The notes under the pieces: model-generated
Databases searched by the model: none
What the model saw: the letters and a program-made list of their open reading frames with translations, nothing else
Told to the model about the DNA's origin: nothing
Translations under genes and position numbers: made by a program
DNA from: Mycolicibacter longobardus
Lineage (GTDB): Bacteria; Actinomycetota; Actinomycetes; Mycobacteriales; Mycobacteriaceae
Assembly: GCF_002102265.1 (NCBI RefSeq)
Contig: NZ_LQPG01000017.1
Location: 1-64,000 of the forward strand
Direction of reading: 5' to 3'
Length of the DNA: 64,000 nucleotides
In this document: positions 12,401-21,168 of the stretch, piece after piece
Numbering within the stretch: position 1 is the stretch's first letter
How the letters are laid out: each line of letters starts with the position of its first letter

Positions 12401-12582
12401 GCGCCACCGAGCGCGAACAGGACCCGCTCACACCCGAAGCCGGCCGGCAATGGCGGGAGCGGATCGCGCAGGCGGCTGAGGCCACCGCGGGGCCGGAGTT
12501 CACCGCTCGGGTCAACGACGGCTGCCGGCACTGCCCGGTCCGGCCGATCTGCCCGGCCCACACCGGCGGGAGCGGCGCGTGA
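9457..12582 (+). CDS. adnA: AdnA subunit of the AdnAB helicase-nuclease
   Basis: A 1041-residue subunit of the heterodimeric motor-nuclease that resects double-strand breaks in mycobacteria. The N-terminal UvrD-like motor has Walker A GGPGTGKT (28-35), but motif II reads DDAQQ instead of DExx, in keeping with a weakened motor in AdnA. The C-terminal RecB-type nuclease module has the DVKT catalytic segment. Four cysteines that would hold an iron-sulfur cluster are visible: one in LLDCPLRW, and three in CRHCPVRPIC near the end. The ATG at 9457 matches the conserved N-terminus. The gene overlaps adnB by 4 bp (GTGA), indicating coupled translation. Confidence 0.92.
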   Translation: MTQHWGSSAADVAVALDPRARGVLQVRGGPGTGKTSLLVEVALAHVAGGVDPESVLLLTPGRIGTAARAATTAALLRARPPGRPVIRESLVRSVHSYAFAVLQRAARRAEAAPPRLVTGAEQDSVIRDLLAGDGAGAWPPSLHAALATDGFATELRDLMARCAERGVDPAQLVKLGKRCRRPEWTAAGRFAQQYEQVMLLRAAVGTAAPQATTPALGAAELVGAALEAFATDADLLVEARSRIRLLLVDDAQQLDPQAARLVRVLAAGVLRTVIAGDPDQAVFGFRGAEPTALLADGVQAGGGVTPVVTLRTSYRCAPAVARAVSAVAGRLPGFGATRHLEGSGSDPGSVTVRTVASGHAEAALIADTLRRAHLIDGVPWSQMAVIVRSVLRAAARLPRTLAAAGIPVTLPAAGGLLTEQPAVAALLTVLECTADVTDGRRALTLLSGPIGRMDPISLRQLQRSLRRTAAGPETPGDRLAAVLSGEPGPLPGAHARALRRVRAVLQAADRSHAGGRDPHYTLWQAWNRSGLQQRWLSAAERGGPAGAQAGRDLDAVTALFDLAEQYVTRTAGATLTGLVEYVTAMQLVAPRVESAAGAEAVGVLSAHAALGREWDLVVIAGVQEGLWPNTVPRGGVLGTQRLLDTLHGLGEDVSARAPLLAEERRLLVAAMGRARHRLVITAVDGEGGGGAEEQIPSEFLTELAACATGDGQRAPVVPVVAPPVLSAAGVVGRLRAVVCAPDGAVTDAERSDAATQLARLARAGVPGADPQDWHGTAPLSTTERLWDPDGGQVVTLSPSALQSLLDCPLRWMAERHGGTDGRDLRSTIGSVIHALVAEAADRPQELLAELDRAWQELPFAAQWYSANEHDRHRTMIETFLEWRAQTRGQLTEVGTEVAFDGVIDAGDGVRVRGRIDRVERDAAGRLVVVDVKTAKTPAAKDDAQQHAQLAVYQLAVEAGLIGSGEQPGGARLVYPAKPGAGGATEREQDPLTPEAGRQWRERIAQAAEATAGPEFTARVNDGCRHCPVRPICPAHTGGSGA

Positions 12583-15500
12583 GCACCACCCGCTACGACC
12601 CCGCCGAGTTAGCGGCCGCGCTCGGGCTGCACCAGCCCACCGAGGAACAGGCCGCGGTCATCGCCGCCCCGCCGGGACCCCTGGTGGTGATCGCCGGCGC
12701 GGGCGCCGGCAAGACCGAGACCATGGCCGCCCGGGTGGTGTGGCTGGTCGCCAACGGCTACGCCGAACCCGGCCAGGTGCTGGGGTTGACGTTCACCCGC
12801 AAGGCCGCCGGGCAACTGCTTCGCCGGGTCCGCTCCCGGCTGGCGCGGTTGGCCGGAGCCGGCCTGACGACCCCTGAACCCTGGGCCGCCGATGCCGTCC
12901 CGACTGCGCCCACCGTCAGCACCTACCACGCCTTCGCCGGCGCGCTGCTGCGCGAACACGGGCTGCTGCTCGGCATCGAACCCGACACCCGGTTGCTCAC
13001 CGAGACCGGCCTGTGGCAGTTGGCGTTCGACGTCGTCAACAGCTACCCCGGGGAGCTGCGCACCCACCGGGACCCCGCCGCGGTCACCGCCACGGTGCTG
13101 CGCCTGGCCGGACAACTGGCTGAACACCTGGTGGACACCGGCGCACTGCGCCACACCCACCTGGAGCTGGAGCGGCTGGTCCACACCCTGCCGCCCGGCC
13201 CACGCCAACGCGCCGACCCCAACCAGTCGCTGCTCAAGATGCTGGACACCCAGACCGAACGTGCCGAACTGGTGCCACTGATCGAGGCCCTGCACCAGCG
13301 GATGCGGGCTGAGCAGGTGATGGACTTCGGTGCACAGATGGCCGCCGCCGCCCGGCTGGCGCAGGCAGATGAGGCTGTCGGAGCCCGGCTGCGCGCCAGT
13401 TACCGGGTGGTGCTGCTCGACGAGTACCAGGACACCGGACACGCCCAGCGGATCGCCTTGTCTTCGCTGTTCGGCGGCGGCGTGGATGACGGCCTGGCGT
13501 TGACGGCGGTGGGCGACCCGATCCAGTCGATCTACGGCTGGCGCGGCGCCTCGGCGACCAACCTGCCCCGATTCGCCACCGACTTCCCGCTCTCCGACGG
13601 CAGCCCGGCCCCCACCCTGGAGTTGCGGACCAGCTGGCGCAACCCGCCGGAGGTGCTGCACGTGGCCAACGAGGTCTCCGCGGAGGCGCGGCAGCGCTCC
13701 GTCACCGTGCAGTCGCTGCGGCCTCGCCCGGATGCACCCGCGGGCAGCGTGCGGCTGGCGCTGCTCCCCGATGTGTCCGCCGAAAACGACTGGATCGCTG
13801 AGGAATTGCAGCGGTGCTACCGGCAGGCCGAGGCCGACGGCGCCGCCCCGCCCACCGCCGCGGTGCTGGTGCGGCGCAACGCCGACGCGGCGCCGCTCGC
13901 CGAGGCGATCCGGGCCCGGGGCCTCCCGGTGGAGGTGGTGGGACTGGCCGGGCTGCTGTCGGTGCCCGAGGTCGCCGATCTGGTGGCGATGTTGCGGCTG
14001 ATCCAGGAGCCGAGCGCCGCCGCCGCGGCGATGCGAGTGCTGACCGGGCCGCGGTGGCGGCTCGGCGTCGCCGACCTGGCCGCACTGTGGCGACGTGCCA
14101 CCGAGCTGGCCCGGCCCGAACGGCCGTCCGGGCCGGCCTCGGCCGCGGAGATCGCCGCAGCGGCCGGACCCGATTCCGACACCGCGTGTCTGGCCGATGC
14201 CCTCGCCGATCCCGGCCCGGCGGAGCGCTATTCGGCCATCGGGCACCGGCGGATCGTCGCGCTGGCCGAGGAGCTGACCCTGCTGCGCGGTCACCTGTGG
14301 CATCCGCTGCCCGACCTGGTCGCCGAGGTGCGCCGAGTGCTCGGACTGGACTGTGAGGTGCGGGCCGCGCAGCCGGTGGCGGTGGAGGCGGCCGGCACTG
14401 AGCAGCTTGACGCCTTCGCCGACGTGGTGGCCGGTTATACAGAAGAGATCGCCGGCCCCGCGTCCCTGCCAGGACTATTGGCCTATCTGGATGCGGCCGC
14501 GGTGGTGGAGAACGGGCTGGCTCCGGCTGCGCCGGTGGTCGCGGCCGACCGAGTCCAGATCCTCACGGTGCACGCCGCGAAGGGACTGGAGTGGCAGGTG
14601 GTGGCGGTACCGCGCCTGGTGGCCCGAGTGTTTCCGTCGGCGGCATCGCGACGCAGCTGGCTGTCCGACACTGCCGAACTGCCGCCGCTGCTGCGCGGCG
14701 ACCGCACTCAATTCGGTGACTATGGCGTACCGCTGCTCGACACCGACGCCGTCACCAACCGAAAGCAACTGTCCGACAACATCTCCCACCACCTTAGTCG
14801 GCTGGACCAGCGTCGGGTCGACGAAGAGCGCCGACTGCTCTACGTCGCGGTCACCCGGGCCGAAGACACCCTGCTGGTCTCCGGTCACCACTGGGGAGTC
14901 GATGAGACCAAGCCGCGCGGTCCGTCAGATTTCCTGGCCGAACTCAAGGCGGTGATCGACCGCTCGGTCGCCGCCGGGACCCCCTGCGGGGTGGTCGCGC
15001 ACTGGGCCGACGCGCCGGCCGACGGCGAACAGAATCCGCTGTCGGGCAACGTAAGCGAAGGAATGTGGCCGGCCGATCCGCTGACCGGAAGGCGCACAGA
15101 TGTCGAACGCGGCGCGGCGCTGGTCGCGGCGGCGCTCGGGGCCGGCGAACCGCCGGAGGGCACGCCCGCCGGTCCGTGGACCGCCGACGTCGAAGCGCTG
15201 CTGGCCGAGCGGGCCGCGGCGGCCGCGCAGCCGGTCCGTACCCTGCCCAACCAGCTGTCGGTGAGCAGCTTGGTCGAACTGAGCCGTGATCCCGCCGGTG
15301 CCGCGCAGCGGCTGACTCGCCGGCTCCCGGCCCGCCCGGACCCGCATGCGTTGCTGGGCACCGCGTTTCACGACTGGGTGCAGCGGCTCTACGGGGCCGA
15401 GCGGCTGTTCGAGCTCGATGACCTGCCCGGCGCGGCCGACGCCGACGCCGCCCGGGCAGACGCCCAGGAGCTGGCAGGACTGCAGGCAGCGTTCCTGGAT

Positions 15501-15836
15501 TCGCCGTGGGCCGCCCGCTCACCCGTCGCCGTGGAGGTGCCCTTCGAGATGACCGTTGGGCAGACCGTGGTGCGGGGCCGCATCGATGCCGTGTTCGCCG
15601 AGCCGGACGGCGGCGTCACCGTGGTGGACTGGAAAACTGGCGCGGCCCCCGACGGCGCCGAGGCACGCCGCCACGCCGCCGTCCAGCTCGGCGTCTACCG
15701 CCTGGCCTGGGCTGCACTGACCGACTGTCCTGAATCGCAGGTGCGGGCCGCCTTCCACTATGTGCGCACCGGAACCACCGTCGTGGCCGATGAGCTGCCC
15801 GATTCGACCGAGCTCGCCGCACTGCTCAACTGCTGA
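12579..15836 (+). CDS. adnB: AdnB subunit of the AdnAB helicase-nuclease
   Basis: A 1085-residue partner of AdnA and the principal motor. The UvrD/Rep-type motor has Walker A GAGAGKT (40-46), an intact motif II (LLDEYQD), motif III GDPIQSIYGWRG, motif [11 protein letters not shown] and motif VI VAVTRAED. The C-terminal RecB-like nuclease domain carries VVDWKTG. Unlike AdnA, no cysteine cluster is seen. It starts with GTG at 12579 inside the adnA stop. The complex unwinds and cuts DNA ends for single-strand annealing and recombination repair. Confidence 0.94.
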   Translation: MSTTRYDPAELAAALGLHQPTEEQAAVIAAPPGPLVVIAGAGAGKTETMAARVVWLVANGYAEPGQVLGLTFTRKAAGQLLRRVRSRLARLAGAGLTTPEPWAADAVPTAPTVSTYHAFAGALLREHGLLLGIEPDTRLLTETGLWQLAFDVVNSYPGELRTHRDPAAVTATVLRLAGQLAEHLVDTGALRHTHLELERLVHTLPPGPRQRADPNQSLLKMLDTQTERAELVPLIEALHQRMRAEQVMDFGAQMAAAARLAQADEAVGARLRASYRVVLLDEYQDTGHAQRIALSSLFGGGVDDGLALTAVGDPIQSIYGWRGASATNLPRFATDFPLSDGSPAPTLELRTSWRNPPEVLHVANEVSAEARQRSVTVQSLRPRPDAPAGSVRLALLPDVSAENDWIAEELQRCYRQAEADGAAPPTAAVLVRRNADAAPLAEAIRARGLPVEVVGLAGLLSVPEVADLVAMLRLIQEPSAAAAAMRVLTGPRWRLGVADLAALWRRATELARPERPSGPASAAEIAAAAGPDSDTACLADALADPGPAERYSAIGHRRIVALAEELTLLRGHLWHPLPDLVAEVRRVLGLDCEVRAAQPVAVEAAGTEQLDAFADVVAGYTEEIAGPASLPGLLAYLDAAAVVENGLAPAAPVVAADRVQILTVHAAKGLEWQVVAVPRLVARVFPSAASRRSWLSDTAELPPLLRGDRTQFGDYGVPLLDTDAVTNRKQLSDNISHHLSRLDQRRVDEERRLLYVAVTRAEDTLLVSGHHWGVDETKPRGPSDFLAELKAVIDRSVAAGTPCGVVAHWADAPADGEQNPLSGNVSEGMWPADPLTGRRTDVERGAALVAAALGAGEPPEGTPAGPWTADVEALLAERAAAAAQPVRTLPNQLSVSSLVELSRDPAGAAQRLTRRLPARPDPHALLGTAFHDWVQRLYGAERLFELDDLPGAADADAARADAQELAGLQAAFLDSPWAARSPVAVEVPFEMTVGQTVVRGRIDAVFAEPDGGVTVVDWKTGAAPDGAEARRHAAVQLGVYRLAWAALTDCPESQVRAAFHYVRTGTTVVADELPDSTELAALLNC

Positions 15837-15891
15837 CCAGGTGTGTGGTTACAGTGGGTCCGTGCGTCAGGCTGACCGATGATTGCCCGTC

Positions 15892-16968
15892 GTGGCGAGC
15901 GCTAGGTGGCGGCGGCTGCGCGGCCTGGATGAATCTCTGACCGCCCAGCCCAGCCATTCGCTTGTCAGCGTACTGAGCATCCCCCAGGGCACGGCGGGAC
16001 CCGGCCGCACGGTCTATCGCCGCACCATCATCGCGTTGGCGGCCCTGGTGGCCTCCAGCTTGATCGTCTACGTCGACCGAGACGGCTACGTGGACGTTCA
16101 GGGCGAAAGGTTGACCTTCCTGGACTGCCTTTATTACTCGGCGGTGACACTGTCGACGACGGGCTACGGCGACATCACGCCCATCACCGAGTTCGCCCGT
16201 TTGATGAACGTCCTGGTCATCACGCCGCTGCGGATCGCGTTCTTGATCCTCTTGGTCGGAACGACTGTTGAGGCGTTCACCGAGACCTCCCGGCAGGCCT
16301 TCCGTATTCAGCGTTGGAGGAAACAAGTGAAAGACCACACCATCGTCATCGGGTACGGCACCAAGGGCAAGACCGCGATCGCCGCGATGGTCGGCGACCA
16401 AGAGACCACCCCGAGTGACATCGTCGTGGTGGACAACGACCGTGCGGTCCTCGATCGGGCGAAAGGCGCCGGGCTGGTGACGGTGGACGGCGATGCGACC
16501 AGGTCGGATGTCTTGCGGTTGGCCAGTGCTCAGCGGGCGTCGGCGATCGTGGTGGCCACCGGCTCCGATGCCACCGCGGCGCTGGTAACGCTGACCGCAC
16601 GTGAAATCGCCCCGCAGGCCACCATCGTGGCGTCCATTCGGGAGGCGGAGAACCAGCATCTGCTGCGACAGTCCGGTGCCAATTCGGTCGTGGTGTCCTC
16701 GGAGACGGCCGGGCGGCTGCTAGGCCTCGCCACCACTACGCCCAACGTGGTGGAGATCATCGAAGACCTGCTCACGCCGGATGCCGGGTTTGCCATCGCC
16801 GAGCGGGAGGTCGAGGCACGCGAGGTTGGCGGGTCGGCCAGGCACATGGCAGACATTGTGCTTGGTGTGGTCCGCGCTGGGCAGCTGTTCCGGGTGGACG
16901 CACCGGAAGTGGATGTGATCGAGGCCGGCGATCGGCTGCTCTACGTGCGCACGGTGAGAGGCCAGTGA
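15892..16968 (+). CDS. Two-TM potassium channel with TrkA-N (RCK) domain (Rv3200c-like)
   Basis: A protein of about 358 residues. Two membrane helices (about 40-58 and 102-125) flank a pore loop with the K+ selectivity filter TTGYGD. A cytoplasmic RCK/TrkA-N domain follows with the nucleotide-binding segment VIGYGTKGK and acidic strand-end VVVDND, then a TrkA-C-like tail. It likely gates K+ flux in response to NAD(H) or another ligand. GTG 15892 is taken as the start; a TTG at 15883 is also possible, and neither has a strong Shine-Dalgarno. The gene starts 56 bp after adnB. Confidence 0.85.
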   Translation: MASARWRRLRGLDESLTAQPSHSLVSVLSIPQGTAGPGRTVYRRTIIALAALVASSLIVYVDRDGYVDVQGERLTFLDCLYYSAVTLSTTGYGDITPITEFARLMNVLVITPLRIAFLILLVGTTVEAFTETSRQAFRIQRWRKQVKDHTIVIGYGTKGKTAIAAMVGDQETTPSDIVVVDNDRAVLDRAKGAGLVTVDGDATRSDVLRLASAQRASAIVVATGSDATAALVTLTAREIAPQATIVASIREAENQHLLRQSGANSVVVSSETAGRLLGLATTTPNVVEIIEDLLTPDAGFAIAEREVEAREVGGSARHMADIVLGVVRAGQLFRVDAPEVDVIEAGDRLLYVRTVRGQ

Positions 16969-17020
16969 CGACCGCAAGCGCGGCAAAGCCGGGCGCGGCG
17001 GGTCGGCACGGGGAGGCATA

Positions 17021-17944
17021 ATGGGCAACTTCCAGCTACGCGAGGTGCCTCTGCTGTCGCGAGTGGGGGCAGACCGCGCCGACCAGTTGCGCACCGACAC
17101 CGACGCGGCGATCGCCGGCTGGTCGACCGCCGCGCTGCTGCGGGTCAATCCTCGCAATCAAGTACTGGTCGCCGCCGGCCGGGTGGTGCTGCACGACGCC
17201 GGCGAACTGCGCGACACTCCACCGCCAGATGCGGTGTTTCTGGGCCGTATCGACGACGGCCGGCACGTCTGGGCGATCCGTGGCGCGCTGCAGGCGCCGC
17301 CGGGGACCGACGCCTCCCTGTTGGACTTGCGGGCCACCGGCGATGTCTTCGACGACGTCAGTGCTCAGCTAGTGTCCTCGGCGATAGCACTGTTGAATTG
17401 GCATGAGAACTCCAGTTTTTCGGCCGTCGACGGCACACCAACCAAGCCGGTGCGCGGCGGGTGGGCGCGGGCCAACCCGCTCACCGGCGCCGAGGAGTTC
17501 CCCAGGATCGACCCGGCGGTGATCTGTCTGGTCCACGACGGCGCCGACCGCGTGGTCCTGGCCAGGCAGCACAACTGGCCGGTCCGGATGTTCTCGTTAC
17601 TGGCCGGGTTCGTCGAGGCGGGCGAGTCGTTCGAGACCTGCGTGGTCCGGGAGATCCACGAAGAGGTCGGGCTGCAGGTGCGCGATGTGACCTACCTGGG
17701 CAGCCAGCCCTGGCCTTTCCCACGGTCGCTGATGGTCGGCTTCCACGCTGTCGCCGACCGGGGGCAGGAGTTCGTCTTCAGCGACGGCGAGATCACCGAG
17801 GCCGCGTGGTTCACCCGCGACGAGGTGCGGGCCGCGATGGCCGCCGGGGCCTGGAACAACGGCGCCACGGAGTCGAAACTGCTGCTGCCCGGGTCGATCT
17901 CGATCGCCCGGACCATCATAGAGTCCTGGGCTGAAACGGACTGA
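17021..17944 (+). CDS. nudC: NADH pyrophosphatase NudC
   Basis: A 307-residue Nudix hydrolase. The Nudix box runs from Gly196 to Leu218 (G-x5-E-x7-REIHEEVGL) and is followed by the NudC-specific SQPWPFPRS (228-236), which selects NAD(H) and related dinucleotides. The product hydrolyses NADH/NAD-type substrates and can act on NAD-capped RNA and on isoniazid-NAD adducts in related species. The four-cysteine zinc motif of E. coli NudC is absent, as is usual in mycobacteria. The ATG has a strong GGGGAGG Shine-Dalgarno at the right spacing. Confidence 0.93.
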   Translation: MGNFQLREVPLLSRVGADRADQLRTDTDAAIAGWSTAALLRVNPRNQVLVAAGRVVLHDAGELRDTPPPDAVFLGRIDDGRHVWAIRGALQAPPGTDASLLDLRATGDVFDDVSAQLVSSAIALLNWHENSSFSAVDGTPTKPVRGGWARANPLTGAEEFPRIDPAVICLVHDGADRVVLARQHNWPVRMFSLLAGFVEAGESFETCVVREIHEEVGLQVRDVTYLGSQPWPFPRSLMVGFHAVADRGQEFVFSDGEITEAAWFTRDEVRAAMAAGAWNNGATESKLLLPGSISIARTIIESWAETD

Positions 17945-17954
17945 CGAGCCGGAT

Positions 17955-18203
17955 CTACCCGCCCAGCCGCTCCAGCTTCGCCTTGACCTCACGCCCGGTC
18001 GGGTTGGTCAGCGTGGAGCCGTCGGCGAAGCGCAGCGTGGGCACCGTGCGGTTGCCGCCGTTGGCTGAGCTGACGAACTCCGCCGCCGTCGGATCCATCT
18101 CGATATCGATCTCCTCGTAGTCGATCCCGAGCTTCGCCAACGAGGCTTTGAGCTGTCGGCAGTAGCCGCACCAGCGGGTGGTGTACATGACGAGCGGGTT
18201 CAT
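17955..18203 (-). CDS. mrx1: Mycoredoxin Mrx1 (glutaredoxin-like)
   Basis: An 82-residue thioredoxin-fold oxidoreductase with the active site CGYC (12-15) and a cis-Pro TVP motif in the segment [15 protein letters not shown]. Mycoredoxin-1 uses mycothiol to reduce mixed disulfides. It ends 10 bp from the convergent nudC and is divergent from uvrD2. A TACGTT hexamer on the minus strand (18218-18213) lies 9 nt before the ATG and could be its -10 element. Confidence 0.93.
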   Translation of the reverse strand: MNPLVMYTTRWCGYCRQLKASLAKLGIDYEEIDIEMDPTAAEFVSSANGGNRTVPTLRFADGSTLTNPTGREVKAKLERLGG

Positions 18204-18266
18204 AACTTCTCAAACGTAGTCGGTCATCCGATGATGCCCGAATCCGCGTCTGAGGTCCCTGCCAAG

Positions 18267-20378
18267 ATGGACGCCATGGATGCGCTCATCGCCGGTCTGG
18301 ACGAAGAGCAGCGCGCTGCCGTGCTGGCGCCGCGCGGGCCGGTCTGCGTACTCGCCGGTGCCGGGACCGGCAAGACCCGCACCATCACCCACCGGATCGC
18401 GCAACTGGTCGCCGGCGGTCATGTCGCGCCCGGCCAAGTGCTCGCGGTGACGTTCACCCAGCGCGCTGCCGGCGAGATGAGGTCCCGGCTGCGTGCGCTG
18501 GGCTCGGCCGCGGGAGCCGAGCGCGGGCTTGGGAACGGAGTGGGCACAGTTCAGGCCTTGACGTTCCATGCCGCCGCCCGGCGACAGCTGCGCTACTTCT
18601 GGCCGAGGGTGGTCGGCGACACCGGCTGGGAACTGCTGGACCGCAAGTTCGGGGTGGTGGCCCGCGCCGCCGGGCATGCCGGGCTGCGGCTCTCCAACGA
18701 CGACGTCCGCGACGTCGCCGGCGAGATCGAGTGGGCCAAGGCCTCGCTGATCGGACCGGAGCAGTATCCGGGCGCGGTGGCCGCGGCAGGCCGGGACACC
18801 CCGATCGACGCAGCCAAGCTGGCCGACGTCTATGCCGGCTATGAGGCGCTGAAAGCGCGCGGCGAAGTGGCGATGCTCGATTTCGACGACCTGCTGCTGC
18901 ACACCGCCGCCGCCATCGAGAACGACCCGGCGGTGGCCGCCGAATTCCGGGACCGCTATCGCTGCTTCGTCGTCGACGAATACCAGGACGTCACCCCGCT
19001 GCAGCAGCGGGTGCTGTCGGCCTGGCTGGGGGAGCGCGACGACCTGACCGTGGTCGGCGACGCCAACCAGACCATCTACTCGTTCACCGGGGCCTCCCCG
19101 CGCTACCTGCTCGACTTCACCCGCCGATTCCCCGACGCCACCCTGGTACGCCTGGAGCGCGACTACCGATCCACCCCGGAGGTGGTGTCGCTGGCCAACC
19201 GGGTGATCGCCGCGGCCCGTGGGCGGGTGGCGGGCAGCAAGCTGAATCTGATCGGTCAACGCAACCACGGCCCGGCGCCGACCTTCCGCGAGTATCCCGA
19301 TGAGGTGGCCGAGGCCGGCGCGGTGGCCAAATCCATCGCCCGGTTGATTCAGGACGGCATCGCGCCGGCTGAGATCGCGGTGCTGTACCGGATCAACGCG
19401 CAGTCGGAGGTCTACGAGGAGGCGCTCACCGAGGCCGGCATCGCCTATCAGGTTCGCGGGGGAGAGGGGTTCTTCACTCGCCAGGAGATCCGCCAGGCGC
19501 TGGTCGCCTTGCAGCGGGCCGCCGAGCGCGGAGCCGACGGGCCACTACCCGAGATAGTCCGCGGCGTGCTGGAACCACTGGGGCTGACGGCCGAACCGCC
19601 GAGCGGCGCCAAGGCGCGGGAGCGCTGGGAGGCACTCGGTGCGCTGGCCGAACTGGTCGACGACGAAGTGGCGCAGCGCCCCGACCTGGACCTGCCCGCG
19701 CTGGTGGCCGAGCTTCGGATGCGCGCCGACTCCCGGCACCCGCCGACGGTGCAGGGTGTGACGCTGGCGTCGCTGCACGCCGCCAAGGGGCTGGAGTGGG
19801 ACGCGGTGTTCCTGGTGGGGCTCGCCGACGGCACCCTGCCCATCTCGCACGCCCTGGCGCACGGCGCGGAGAGCGAGGCCGTCGAAGAGGAACGCCGGCT
19901 GCTCTACGTCGGTGTCACCCGGGCCCGGATACACCTGGCGCTGAGCTGGGCCCTGGCCCGCGCGCCGGGCGGGCGGGCCAGCCGCAAGCCGTCACGGTTC
20001 CTCAACGGTATCGATGGCGCGGTGCCGCAGTCCGATGCGCGGACCCCCGGGAAGCGCCGGGGCCGAAGCGCCCCGAAACACTGCCGGATCTGCAACAAGG
20101 CGCTGGCCACCCCGGCGGCCATCATGCTCAGTCGATGCGAGACGTGCGCGGCCGACGTCGACACCGAGTTGCTGGTCGCGCTCAAGGATTGGCGGCTGCG
20201 CACCGCCACGGAGCTGAAAGTGCCCGCCTACATCGTCTTTTCGGACAACACCCTCACCGCGATCGCCGAGATGCTGCCCGGCGACGAGGCCGCGCTGGTC
20301 GCCATCCCGGGTATTGGCGCGCGCAAGCTGGAGCAGTTCGGCTCCGACGTGCTCGAGCTGGTCCGCAACCGCGGCTGA
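18267..20378 (+). CDS. uvrD2: UvrD2 superfamily 1 DNA helicase with HRDC domain
   Basis: A helicase of about 703 residues. It has Walker A GAGTGKT (31-37), motif [10 protein letters not shown], motif [15 protein letters not shown], motif [11 protein letters not shown] and motif [11 protein letters not shown]. After the motor comes a four-cysteine cluster (CRIC...CETC) and a C-terminal HRDC domain (about 630-703), both hallmarks of mycobacterial UvrD2. It is essential in M. tuberculosis by published work. The ATG at 18267 with GAGG 11 nt upstream gives a length near the family's 700; ATGs at 18231, 18234 and 18276 are alternatives. Confidence 0.93.
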   Translation: MDAMDALIAGLDEEQRAAVLAPRGPVCVLAGAGTGKTRTITHRIAQLVAGGHVAPGQVLAVTFTQRAAGEMRSRLRALGSAAGAERGLGNGVGTVQALTFHAAARRQLRYFWPRVVGDTGWELLDRKFGVVARAAGHAGLRLSNDDVRDVAGEIEWAKASLIGPEQYPGAVAAAGRDTPIDAAKLADVYAGYEALKARGEVAMLDFDDLLLHTAAAIENDPAVAAEFRDRYRCFVVDEYQDVTPLQQRVLSAWLGERDDLTVVGDANQTIYSFTGASPRYLLDFTRRFPDATLVRLERDYRSTPEVVSLANRVIAAARGRVAGSKLNLIGQRNHGPAPTFREYPDEVAEAGAVAKSIARLIQDGIAPAEIAVLYRINAQSEVYEEALTEAGIAYQVRGGEGFFTRQEIRQALVALQRAAERGADGPLPEIVRGVLEPLGLTAEPPSGAKARERWEALGALAELVDDEVAQRPDLDLPALVAELRMRADSRHPPTVQGVTLASLHAAKGLEWDAVFLVGLADGTLPISHALAHGAESEAVEEERRLLYVGVTRARIHLALSWALARAPGGRASRKPSRFLNGIDGAVPQSDARTPGKRRGRSAPKHCRICNKALATPAAIMLSRCETCAADVDTELLVALKDWRLRTATELKVPAYIVFSDNTLTAIAEMLPGDEAALVAIPGIGARKLEQFGSDVLELVRNRG

Positions 20379-20392
20379 ACAGGCAGTTCGAC

Positions 20393-20430
20393 ACGGTACC
20401 TATGGGCCCAGACGGTACCTATGGGCCCAG
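20393..20430. repeat. Perfect 19-bp tandem duplication at the 3' end of vapC
   Basis: Two adjacent identical copies of ACGGTACCTATGGGCCCAG occupy 20393-20411 and 20412-20430. The second copy encodes the vapC C-terminus and stop codon (CTA at 20419-20421 on this strand); the first lies between it and the uvrD2 stop. Each unit contains the palindromes GGTACC and GGGCCC. Confidence 0.9.
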
Positions 20431-20859
20431 ATCGTCAGGCAGTACCCGGAACGCTGGGTACCGGCGCAGGGGTCGGAGTAGGCGAAAGTCGCGGCGGTCG
20501 AGGGTCAAGACGGCATCGGTGTCGTACTCGGCGGCGAGCACCACACACATCGCGTCGACGAGGTCAAGATTCACGTCGGAGTAGGCCGTCCGGACGTCCA
20601 ATGCGGCGCGTAACTGGGTGGAGCCGGCTGCGCCCATGACGACACGTCCCGCGTCGGCTCGGTCGGCGAGGAGTCCCAGTATTGCGTCGGCGACCTGACG
20701 GCTGGCGCGAACGCTCGCCACATGATGCACTTCGGTCAGTGCAAGCGGACTCACCACGAGTGCGCTCGCGGCATCCGCGGCGCGTCGTACCGAGAAGTGC
20801 ACCGGATCCGATCGGTTGAAAAGTGCGAGTATCCCGGAGCTATCGGCGATAACAATCAT
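20419..20859 (-). CDS. vapC: VapC-type PIN-domain toxin
   Basis: A 146-residue PIN ribonuclease. Acidic residues at expected places are Asp6 (start of the first strand), Glu43, Asp95/Asp99/Asp102 in the SDVNLDLVDA segment and Asp121/Asp124 near DRRDF. VapC toxins cleave tRNA or rRNA and are held inactive by their VapB partner. The ATG at 20859 overlaps the vapB stop by 4 bp, the usual coupled arrangement. The pair stands between uvrD2 and whiB7, where I recall no gene in M. tuberculosis, so it looks like an insertion. Confidence 0.88.
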   Translation of the reverse strand: MIVIADSSGILALFNRSDPVHFSVRRAADAASALVVSPLALTEVHHVASVRASRQVADAILGLLADRADAGRVVMGAAGSTQLRAALDVRTAYSDVNLDLVDAMCVVLAAEYDTDAVLTLDRRDFRLLRPLRRYPAFRVLPDDLGP

Positions 20860-21080
20860 GCGTGCCGGTGCATGGCCTTGCGGATTTCGTCTCTAGCGAT
20901 TGGGCCGCCCAGGTCGAAGGTGTCTGCGTCGCTGAGCAACGGCTCTTCCCACCGACGATGCCTCAGGAGGTAAGCCTGAACGGCATCCCGGGTGATCTCG
21001 TGTTTGGATCGCCCCTCCGCCTCGGCCTGTGAATCGAGGGCGGCCTCTTCGTCAGGTGGGAGTCGCATCGTCCAAGCCAT
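20856..21080 (-). CDS. vapB: VapB-type ribbon-helix-helix antitoxin
   Basis: A 74-residue protein. The N-terminal ribbon-helix-helix begins WTMRLPPDEEAALDSQA and continues SKHEITRDAVQAYL; the C-terminal acidic tail, with DTFDLGG, would wrap the PIN toxin. The ATG at 21080 has a TATCAT -10 box 6 nt upstream on the minus strand, so it is probably leaderless. The repeats at 21088-21106 overlap this promoter and could be the autoregulatory operator. Confidence 0.85.
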   Translation of the reverse strand: MAWTMRLPPDEEAALDSQAEAEGRSKHEITRDAVQAYLLRHRRWEEPLLSDADTFDLGGPIARDEIRKAMHRHA

Positions 21081-21086
21081 GGATGG

Positions 21087-21106
21087 ATGATACCTCAAGT
21101 GATACC
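21087..21106 (-). promoter_or_regulatory. vapB promoter and direct-repeat operator candidate
   Basis: On the minus strand the -10 hexamer TATCAT spans 21092-21087, 6 nt before the vapB ATG. The heptamer GGTATCA occurs twice, at 21094-21088 and 21106-21100, 12 bp apart and overlapping the -10 region. This is a reasonable binding site for VapB or VapBC, inferred from position. Confidence 0.45.
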
Positions 21107-21130
21107 AGTCGATCCCTGGCGATAATTCGG

Positions 21131-21160
21131 TTGTGTATCCGGGCCACCAGCCGTTAACCT
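21131..21160 (+). promoter_or_regulatory. Candidate whiB7 leader promoter
   Basis: TTGTGT (21131-21136) and TAACCT (21155-21160) are separated by 18 bp and placed so that transcription would start at about 21167-21169, directly on the ATG of the upstream ORF. AT-rich sequence just before it (GATAATTCGG, 21121-21130) resembles the AT-rich element near whiB7 promoters bound by WhiB7 itself. Confidence 0.45.
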
Positions 21161-21168
21161 CCCAGATC

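Noticed and set aside
12609..14303. Open frame of over 560 codons antisense to adnB
   Set aside because: Gly/Gln/His-rich and without motifs, while adnB shows all helicase motifs.
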